Below are positions 47,291 through 56,063 of a DNA stretch of 64,000 bases, piece by piece; the stretch's first letter is position 1, and each line of letters begins with the position of its first letter. A program made the translations under genes and the position numbers. The notes under the pieces are model-generated. The model ran no database searches, was not told where the DNA came from, and saw only the letters and a list, made by a program, of their open reading frames with translations. Where the stretch lies: NCBI GenBank assembly GCA_001643675.2, contig LSRY02000041.1:250501-314500 (forward strand). Direction: 5' to 3'. Source of the DNA: Monocercomonoides exilis. Its lineage: Eukaryota > Preaxostyla > Oxymonadida > Polymastigidae.

Positions 47291-48987
47291 CTAATCAGAA
47301 GAAGAAAGGAGAGGAGTAGTCTCAGACTGTTCTTCAACATTTACAGAGAGTGAAATGTTTTGTAAGGAATTTGTTTCGTCCATGCTTGTTTTTGGACTTT
47401 CCGATTCTTTCCAACGCAAAAGATTCATCGGATCAGACATCGCTGCTGCCATGCACTCGCTTGTGGTGGCCGTCATACATTGGAGCTGCATCGAAACCAT
47501 TTCTTCTTTGTTTTCGTCGCTCAGTTTGCTGAAATGGAAAGATTTGCCTTTTCCTCCGCGAGGCATCGATTGCAAAAAGAGAACAGTAACACAGCAAGAA
47601 CAACCTATTATTGCATCCGCTAGAAAATCCCACTGCAAATAATGCTTTCCGGCAACGTACAAATCCATTGGCGCATTTATTCCCGCTGGCAAAAGCGATG
47701 AAAAAGATTGGCCCATCAGTTGCACAAGTGAAAGCAGACCCAAATACATTCCCAACTCGTCGCCTGCTACAAGCTCCGCCAGCATAACCGGAGGGATTGT
47801 AAGCAAAAGCGCAGACGTTATTCCAAGTACGAAATTGGTCACGAAAATGATCCATATGTCTGACGGTTGGAGGTTGCTCATGAAAAACATCACAAAAAAG
47901 CAAGCAGTTGAAAGACCTTCGACCACGAAAAACACTTTCTTAATTCCAACTTTCTTTATAAGAGGCGATGCCACTGCAGAAAAAAGAAGCATAGAAACGA
48001 CTATGACTGAATATGCAATCGAGCCTAACGTAACACCTTTTTTGTAGTTTTTCTTGCGCAACTCTTCGTCCATTCCCTCATCATCTGTATGAAAGATTGC
48101 ACTTGTAACAAACAATGTCATTGAGGATCCATAATACAAAAATGCGAGACAAGACAAGAACGTGAGCAAAAAAATTACGAACAATTGTCGATTTTTCAAA
48201 ACGTATTTCAATCCTTGAAATATGTGTGCACCTCCGCTGGTCTTTTTGTGAGCACTACTCGACTTATGTTTTGGATCAGGAGCAAAAATAAAAGTCATCA
48301 AATTAAGGATTATAACGATTCCACCGATGAAAGCATATGAATAGAAATGGGATGCAATCAGGAGAACTCCCGTCAAAGAACCAAGACCGTAAAGAACAAG
48401 GACAATTAAATTTCCAAATAATTTTTGGTCGTCTGCAGCAAGATCAAAAACCAAGGTCTTTCCAGGAACTGTTTGAAAATTTCCGGATAAAAGCAAGATA
48501 ATAAAAGAAACAACAAGTAAGAAGATATTTTCTGCTTTTTTGTTAAATGCTTTATTTGAATCAAAATATTAACATTGAAAAGTCAACGAAAGATTAACCA
48601 CAAATTAACAAACGTCCTGTAACAACAATTGCAAAGCTAGCAACTGCAACCAATGCAAGAATCATTCCAACAAAAATAAACGGCTTTCGCCTACCAAAAC
48701 GAGATGGACATCGATCACTCCATTCTCCAACAACAGGGTTTAGTAAACCCAAGAAAGTAGCTCCTGCTCTAATAAGAGGAACAGCCCATTTTGGAGTTCC
48801 AAATTCTTTTTATGCATATTGAAAAAGAGAAGAAATAATTAATATGTTTCAAACGAATAAGTTGAGGAGATAGAACTGTAAGAGAAATTGCAGAAATTAG
48901 GGGTTGCGTGGATGTATGCAATGCAGCAGCAAATAGTCGAAATGGATGCGCCCTTGGCTTTTGTTGCTTTATGACATCATTTGTCAT
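47291..48987 (-). CDS. Sucrose-transporter-like MFS protein (526 aa, three exons)
   Basis: Exons are 48987-48855, 48805-48599 and 48531-47291. Introns of 49 nt (GTTTGA...AAAAAG) and 67 nt (GTTAAT...AAGCAG) splice in frame. The product has about twelve hydrophobic helices. The loop after helix 2 reads [21 protein letters not shown], which is the hallmark of the plant sucrose transporter/SLC45 (glycoside-pentoside-hexuronide) branch of the major facilitator superfamily. The later [19 protein letters not shown] matches the equivalent helix 4-5 region. Length agrees with the family (about 500-550). It probably moves a disaccharide or other sugar with protons across the plasma or a food-vacuole membrane; the substrate cannot be read from sequence. 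The C-terminal tail is cytosolic and Ser/Glu-rich, ending TTPLLSSSD, which resembles an acidic dileucine sorting signal (EQSETTPLL). Confidence 0.8.
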
Positions 48988-49161
48988 CTTTTCTTAAGGT
49001 TCAAATTGATCATTGAAAGAAATAAAAAAATCGCAAAGTTCAAATTAAATATTTTCAAATCAATAAATATTACTCAAGAGGATGTGACATGGCAATTGAC
49101 TTTAATAAATAAATTAATAATTCCACAATAAAATGTTTTGTAAGAACTACTTCAGTATTAT
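48988..49161. promoter_or_regulatory. Short gap between two minus-strand genes
   Basis: About 170 bases separate the stop of the seven-helix gene (49162) from the start of the transporter. It must hold the terminator region of the former and the promoter of the latter. No specific motif is recognised. Confidence 0.35.
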
Positions 49162-50690
49162 TCAAACATTTGTCATGCCACGCTCGTCTTCAGGTCCATA
49201 ACCATAACTGCCATTGTCTGCATAAATTTCATTGTTTGTTTGAATAAATGCTTCATTTTCGTAATTGTGATGATCTTCTTCCAGCAATCCTGTTCTTATT
49301 TCAACATCACCTTGAGACCCATTTGAACTTCTGAGCATCTTCTTCTTCTTCTTTTTCTTTTTTTTTTTCTTCTTCTTTCCTGTCGATGTTGTATTCTCCG
49401 TCGAAATTGAGTAGTCAACCGACTGCTGCTCGCTCGCCATGCGGTCAAACGAGTTGGTTGCAAGCGAGCCCATCGACGAGAAGTTGGATGAATGGCGGCT
49501 TCCTTCCTTCAGCGCCCTCCTCTCGCCCGCATAGATGTTGCTGCCTTCAGACAGCCTCTTCGCCTTCGAGGAGTCTCCACGGGGACTCGACGAAACACGC
49601 ACCACCAGCACTATCATGATGAACAAGGCCAGCCCGCTCTCTCCGACAATCGTGTTTATCATGGCAAGGATATTCTGTGTGAGGATGCTGCCTTCATCCT
49701 TGATAAATATCACCATCACTGCAAGCATAATTGCACGAAACAAAAATATTATTAATCCCACAATCATCTGCACAGCTATTTTTTGTTTCAATCTTTTGAG
49801 TTGTGGAGGACCATGCAAAACAGATAGTCTTTTCAACACCAGAGCGCCTAAGAAAGTGAACAATAGATATTGAATAAATGTAAAATGAGAGGTTACGAAG
49901 CAATTTATATTTTAAAATGAAAAGACAAAAAAATTTTTTTTTCAATTGCAATATTTTACATACCATACAAAAAGAAAATTATTGCAACGCATGCATTCAA
50001 TGCAACATTATAATATGACTCGGCTTTATGTATTTGTTTGGAAATATTTTCATCATTTTTGAAGCCAAAAACACACCCAATTAGAGCAAGGGGGATCACA
50101 AAGCAAAATATGATGATTAGAACAACCATTATCCACAGTCGTGGACCTCCAGAATGCTCATCCGCATGAATTGCAATAATCCAATGGGCAACAACACATA
50201 TAAAACAGGTCAAGAAAATATATCCTGACAATGCAGAAACAAGAATCTCATGTGGCTTTTGACCTCCAATCAGCTTTTGTGACATTTCAAATGCTGATAA
50301 TGAAACAAGTCTTCGGAGAAGAACAAAAGACCAATATTGAAATTCATAATCACATAACAAAAAGTGAAAAATACAACAATTTGAAATTTCATAAATATTA
50401 ACACGTTGGAAAAAACCTCAAAATAAATGAAGTTGGAAGCATCCATCTAAAAGCTGCCTGCAAATGAAAAACATCTTTTGGGCGATGTTTTCTTCTGAAT
50501 ACTTCAAGTCTGAGCAGCTCTTCAACAGAAATTACCACCATTATACTTGTAATTACTCTTTGTGGTTAAAAGAAATAAATTAACAAAACTTCGAACTGAA
50601 ATAAAAGAGAATAGCATTTCATACATTTCACAAATTATAAAAGGTCCATATGTAATCATAGTCCCTTCAAGAAAATAAAAAAAATCTATG
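49162..50690 (-). CDS. TOM1/GPR137-like multi-helix membrane protein, 5' exon missing
   Basis: Four exons are supported: 50690-50625, 50557-50417, 50310-49964 and 49847-49162. Introns are 67, 106 and 116 nt, with donors GTATGA, GTTTTT and GTATGT. Joins are in frame, giving about 413 residues from exon 50690. There are roughly seven hydrophobic helices. The order resembles the THH1/TOM1/TOM3 and GPR137 families: IFFLYGALVLKRL, then a basic loop PQLKRLKQKIAVQ, a helix with FLFRAIMLAV, and a last helix before VVRVSSSPRG. I rate this as a moderate match. The cytosolic tail carries a Lys homopolymer (14 or so Lys, coded by TTC/TTT repeats at 49338-49376) and Ser-rich and acidic sequence. Exon 50690 starts in phase after an acceptor (TATTTTAG), so an upstream exon is expected, but only a MITE and another transposon lie upstream. 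An internal ATG at codon 11 could serve instead. Confidence 0.6.
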
Positions 50691-50963
50691 CTAAAATAAA
50701 ATAAGTTGCATAATTATATATGTGATCGATTTTTTTTTTATTTGAATACATAAAAATAAAATTTCAAAAAAAAAAATATTAAATAATATAAAATAAAATA
50801 AAACTTTTCAAAAAATAATATTATGAAATTATCAAATCCTTATTTTCTCTTTTCCTTCCTTCTTTTTTTCTTTCTTTCTTTTTTTCTAATTTTAATTTGA
50901 ATTTAAAGATTTGTTCATGGACAAATTTCAAAAAATCCAAAAACGTTTAAAAGAATAAATAAT
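50691..50963. other. AT-rich spacer upstream of the seven-helix gene
   Basis: No first exon for the gene at 49162-50690 is found here. The sequence is A/T low complexity up to the MITE. Confidence 0.45.
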
Positions 50964-51212
50964 AATTGGGTGATTCTTTTTGAAAAGTCACATATGTTTA
51001 ATTTTCTGATACTTCAAAAATTTTATATTTTGATAAATATTTTGTTAACAAATAACAAACTTATATTTTAATGGAATTTATTTCTTAATAATGCTATTTA
51101 ACACATTCATGAGAAGATTTGTGCGTGGAAACAGAAATTTGAGCAAAATAAGAAATATTTGATTTATTTGAAAATTAAACATATGTGACTTTTCAAAAAG
51201 AATTACCCAATT
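50964..51212. mobile_element. MITE copy A (241 bp, 4-bp target duplication)
   Basis: The body is 50968-51208. It starts GGGTGATTCTTTTTGAAAAG and ends with the inverted copy (one mismatch). AATT flanks both sides. The terminal inverted repeat is about 38 bp with mismatches. It is closely related over its full length to 63435-63674. No coding capacity. Confidence 0.88.
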
Positions 51213-52103
51213 ATTATTTATCAAACATAATTTTTCTGATATGGCTAATCATTTTTGAAATCAGGCTTTCAATCGAAAATTTCGTAATTATCTCTCAATA
51301 AGATATATGTCGAAACTAAGGCTGTCTGACCTGACAAATCATTTTTTGTCTCGTCCGTCACTGAAGAAAAAAAAAATAAATTAAAATAAAAAATAAAAAT
51401 AAAAAAATAAAAATAAAAAAATAGAATTTCTATCTAAGTTTTTTGGTGTAATTATTTATTAGTCAAAATTTGACAACAATTTATTTATCAAAAAAATATG
51501 CCATTATAAAATATTTAACCTATTTCAAATAATTCCTTCCAATCTCCTGTTTTTCAAAAATATTTCAAAACGTATTTTATCAAGGCTTTCTTATCTTTTG
51601 GTGTTGCAGCTAACTTATATTTCAAAAGGAATCTTTTTGGTTAAAAGAAATGATGAAGATATTGAATTTTTTTGATTGAAGTGGCATGATAAAACTTTTT
51701 GATTCATCTCCAAAGACAAAACGAAGGTTATGTTTATTAATTATTATTATTCGCTGTATAAGTTTTATTCATCATTGTGTATTTCTTTTTTTGTCAATAA
51801 TTTATTCACATTGTTACAACATGCTGAAAGAAAGAATAAATTATTTCAAAAAAAGAAGCAGCAGCAAGAGGAGTCACAGATCTCTGAGTGTATTTTGTTA
51901 ACTCCTCACACTCTTGATCCTTCATTGACAACTTCACTTTCCTGACTCCATTTTGATTTATCTTTGTATCGGATTTATATTCGCATTTATTATTGCCTTC
52001 ATCTCACTAACAAACTTATTCACTGTCAGCTCCAGTAACTATTCTTTCTCTTGAAGAAGCTTCTCTTTCAAGTCATTCAGTGTCCTCATCCCTTTCGACG
52101 GCT

Positions 52104-52750
52104 TCACTTATAGCGTCTCGTTAAACTCTTTCTCATCCGAATTCTGACCAGCACCTTCTCCAAAGCCTTCTGCGCTGCTTTTTTCCTCCATTGTTTCCGC
52201 TTGTTGTACAGCCGCTGCTTCTATTCTTTGAGACGCTCATTAATTAACTCATTATATCCTTTTGTTCTCCATTTTCCTCCACTTCTTGCTGCCTCTGCCT
52301 CCTTTTCCTCCTCCTCTTCTGATTCTTCTTCTGCTTCTCTCACTGCCTTCTCCTCCTCCTCCTCCTCATTCTTCTTCTTCTCCTCCTCCTTTTTCTTCTT
52401 CTTCTCCAGCTCTGCCTCCTCATCGTCCAACACACCAATCTTATCTTCAGCCATCAGTAAGTTCCTCTTCTTATCTTTCTCTCTTCGCCTGTTTGCCTTC
52501 TGCAACCTCTCTCTCCTCTCCAATTTCAGTAACAACAGAAATTGTGTATCTTCTCAATATCCTCGTACAGCTGTGCATCAATCAAATGCAGTTTCATCAT
52601 TCGTGGCAGCGTCTTTCGTTTCACAAGATTCATCATCTTCTTTTCCTCTGCTGTGAAGTCCTTGATCGTGGGAAACTGCAGGACGTCATCCATCTCACGC
52701 GGCTCTTTCAGGAACTCACACACAGAATCCTGAGAGATGGTGGTAGACAA
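52104..52750 (-). pseudogene. Broken gene for a Glu/Lys-rich coiled-coil-like protein
   Basis: The first part (contains FLKEPREMDDVLQFPTIKDF and RKTLPRMMKLHLIDAQLYED) stops near 52526. The frame then shifts to an extended Glu/Lys-rich helix (LERRERLQKANRRREKDKK) that runs to a TAG near 52221 and continues in frame (RLYNKRKQWRKKAAQKALEK) to TGA 52104. There is no ATG at its beginning. It reads like an exon set of a cellular protein with one shift and one stop. I do not recognise the family. Confidence 0.45.
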
Positions 52751-53754
52751 AGACGACTAAAGAGAAGAGGAAGAGAAGAAGAAGAGGAAGAGGAAGAGGA
52801 GGACGATGAAAAAAGGAATGAGGAAAATGTAGATAATGAAAAAAGGAAAGATAAAGACTAAGACGACTCTGATATCATAAAAAAAGAAAAAGAAAAAGAA
52901 AGAAAAATTGAAAATGTTTGAAAATATGGAAGAAACAAATGATGAATATAAAGAATTCGTTCTTTGTTCTTCAATTTCTCCTTCTTCATCCTCTTCCTTA
53001 ACTTTTTCATTTTCATATTATAACATTTCACCTAACTCATCTTTCTCTTCCTTCTTTGGCTCTCCTTCATCATTAACGACAATATTTTCTTCCACTGATT
53101 TCCCTTCTTTCTCCTCATCTTCAACTTTATGCCTTCCTCGATTCTTTTTCTTCTCTCATTGAAATAGTTTACATTTTTACAACTTCAACGCTACATTCGC
53201 TATCGAGTGAAAATAAACAATCAGCTTTCCTTCCTTAGAAACAAATGTCATTGAAAAAATTGAAATGTTCAATTCATATTATTTTTCGCATACTCAGAAG
53301 TAATAAAACTATTTTCACCAGATTTTCTGTTTTTGTTGCATATTAAGATGAGAGTAATTTTCAATTTTGAAGAATTCTTTTTTCCATTTTAATGATGAAA
53401 TGAAATCAGAAATTTCTCATTTATTTACAATGAGGGATAAATGACAAACGATGATTTTTTTGTCTCAAAAAGAATAAACTGTGAATGTTATTCATGAAAG
53501 AAGTGACGAATAAAGCTAATAAAAGGAAAGTGCATTCAGATGATCACCTTCAACGCGCTTTTGCTTGGAAAAAAAGTCGTTAATATGCGGATTCACTGCA
53601 TTGTGCTTCAAAGCAATAGCAAATGTTAACGTAAACCGTTTCCACTTCATTAAGCGATGCAATATGACTATTGAAAATTGATAAACTCTGAAGTGAACTA
53701 ATCGACGTTGTAGTCAGTGAATGAGTTTTTATAAATAATGATATAAAATTTTTT

Positions 53755-54249
53755 TTAGGTTTCTGCACTGAACTGTTCTAATAAAGTTTTGATGAATTTT
53801 ACAAATGAGTTGAATATTCTTGAACACAAATTCGATGTTTCTGAAATGTTCATTTGATTCGTAGCTTCATCCTCCTTCTCCTTTGACATTTCCTGAATTT
53901 CTTGGATTTTTTTTTGCTCTCGTGAAAATCGCATTTTTTTATTTTCAACGGAATTATTTTCGTTGAAATTGCTAATTGTGTTAATATCCTGTTCGCTTCT
54001 GAGTGTTTCCTGAGAAAAAGAAAAAGAAGATCTGGTTTCAAAAAAGCAAGAAGCTTTCTCTTTTTCTTTTTTTTCGCATTCGTATTGCACTTCTGCCTCA
54101 GATAGTTCAAAACTCTTTGGATGAATATCTTTCTTGAATTTGCAGCGATCAATTGATTCAAACAAAAACAATTTATCGAAATAAAAATCGAATACCAAAA
54201 TATAGCTAATATGTGAATAACGAACAATTATCACCAACAAATGTTTCAA
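53755..54249 (-). other. Uncertain 164-codon open frame without ATG start
   Basis: The frame is open from 54249 to TGA-type stop at 53755 and encodes a polar product ending FVKFIKTLLEQFSAET. It has no ATG near its 5' end, so it would need an upstream exon. It lies inside the 3.2-kb TIR element. No domain is recognised. Confidence 0.25.
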
Positions 54250-54507
54250 AAAAGTTTAATAAAAGAATGAAATCAACCATATTTCCGCAATAAACACTTT
54301 GTGACAAATATGATCCAAATTTGTCCAAAATTAAAAAAGTGCATAAATTCATTCCATATTATTCATGAAACATTTAATGCCAATTAAAAAAAATGAAAAA
54401 AAAATGTTCTTAAAAAAATATGGGAAATGACAAGTCAAAATGACTCGTCAGTCAATTTGTCACTGACCCAAAAAAAACTTGTCAGGTCAGACAGGCTTAG
54501 TCGAAAC

Positions 54508-54783
54508 ATGTTTCTGTAATCTTTGAATGAAAGTGTTGCATTCTCTTGAAAAAATATTCAACAAGAAAAAATTTTTATTTCATTTTGATCAAAATAAGAT
54601 AAATAATCCTTGGTGGATAGATTTGGAAAACATCTTGTAAAAAAAATTTTAATGATAACAGATCTCAAAATATTACTACATACAGAATGTTTCACATTTT
54701 GTCTCATGTTCATTTTCAATAATGTTCACAAGTATTTCATGTTTCCTAATAATTCACATGAGACCTAATTTTTTTGTTTGATA
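54508..54783. other. AT-rich spacer between two mobile elements
   Basis: No feature is seen. Confidence 0.4.
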
Positions 54784-55773
54784 GGGTTACACTTTTACTC
54801 TGACCTATATTTTAACCCCCACCCTTTTTTTTGTGGAGCTGGCTACGGCTTGATGCAAGCTTGTAGCCAACAAAAAATAACTAGAAATGTTTATTTTAAT
54901 ATATTTTGCTTATACAGAAAAAATTTTTTAATGAAAATTATTTAACTTTGAGATCTCGGTATTTTTAAAATTTATTTTTTGATCATAAAATTGATGGTCT
55001 TTCCATGAATATAACATTCTGGAAGTTTTAAGCTACACTGTCATTACACATCTTATCCTTTTTATTGTTTTTATAACTTTTCACATTTCACAAGTTTCTT
55101 TTTCACTCGTTTTCTCATTTCATCCACTTTTCGAAAAAATGAAAATTTTTAAAGAATGATGAATTTTTGTAAAAATTTATAAGATTATCCTAAATTTATG
55201 TTAGAATGTTAATTATGTTGATATTCAAAAAAGTTTTACAAAATTTATTTTAAATAGAAAAATGAAAAACATCATTTTCGGTAGTTTTGATTTTTCCAAC
55301 CAGTAACATCTTTTCATCAAAAATTTATTTGAATATCAACATAATTAACATTCTAACATAAATTTAGGATAATCTTATAAATTTTTACAAAAATTCATCA
55401 TTCTGTAAAAATTTTCATTTTTTCGAAAAGTGGATGAAATGAGAAAACGAGTGAAAAAGAAACTTGTGAAATGTGAAAAGTTATAAAAACAATAAAAAGG
55501 ATAAGATGTGTAATGACAGTGTAGCTTAAAACTTCCAGAATGTTATATTCATGGAAAGACCATCAATTTTATGATCAAAAAATAAATTTTAAAAATACCG
55601 AGATCTCAAAGTTAAATAATTTTCATTAAAAAATTTTTTCTGTATAAGCAAAATATATTAAAATAAACATTTCTAGTTATTTTTTGTTGGCTACAAGCTT
55701 GCATCAAGCCGTAGCCAGCTCCACAAAAAAAAGGGTGGGGGTTAAAATATAGGTCAGAGTAAAAGTGTAACCC
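54784..55773. mobile_element. Foldback element 3: 0.99-kb palindrome
   Basis: The left end is GGGTTACACTTTTACTCTGA and the right end is its exact inverse. The arms remain almost perfectly complementary inward (including the CTGGCTACGGCTTGATGCAA block) to a small loop near 55260-55310. Flanks are TA on the left and TG on the right, so the TA duplication seen for foldbacks 1 and 2 is imperfect here. No coding capacity. End sequence differs from foldbacks 1 and 2, though all begin GGG/GAA + T and have similar size. Confidence 0.85.
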
Positions 55774-56063
55774 TGTGTTATTTTCTTGATTTCTCAAAAG
55801 AAATTGTAAATTCTTCACATCCAATAAAAATACAAATATAAAATTGCATTAACATTTATCAATAAAATGATGATTTTGACAATTTTTTGTTTTTTTCATT
55901 GTATTTATCGAGTGACATGTTTTGAATCAAATGAGAATATCATTGAAAAAAAAAACAGTTGAACAAATAGAAAAAAAAGAATGATAAAAATATACAAATG
56001 AAAATACACAGAAAATCAAGAACAAATGTTGTTTTTGAAAATTAATGATAGATCCCTTGAAAA
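55774..56063. other. AT-rich spacer
   Basis: Nothing is seen beyond the 3' flank of the surface-protein gene at 56064. Confidence 0.45.

Larger units (their letters stand above)
51310..54507. mobile_element. 3.2-kb TIR element carrying gene-like debris
   Basis: The body is about 51317-54500. The left end reads TAAGGCTGTCTGACCTGACA and the right end is its near-exact inverse (TGTCAGGTCAGACAGGCTTAG split over 54480-54500). TCGAAAC flanks it on both sides (51310-51316 and 54501-54507), which I read as a 6-7 bp target duplication. Subterminal regions contain repeated TGAC-type words (GTCACTGA, GACGAGTCA). Inside I see no recognised transposase. There is a dead minus-strand gene at 52104-52750 and an uncertain ORF at 53755-54249. 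It may be a non-autonomous element that captured host sequence. Confidence 0.7.

Noticed and set aside
52262-52861. Plus-strand 199-codon open frame rich in Ser/Pro and Glu
   Set aside because: It is antisense to the Glu/Lys-rich minus-strand remnant and is explained by the low-complexity codons there.
54782-55775. Exact TA target duplication for foldback 3
   Set aside because: The left flank is TA but the right flank is TG, so I do not claim a duplication.
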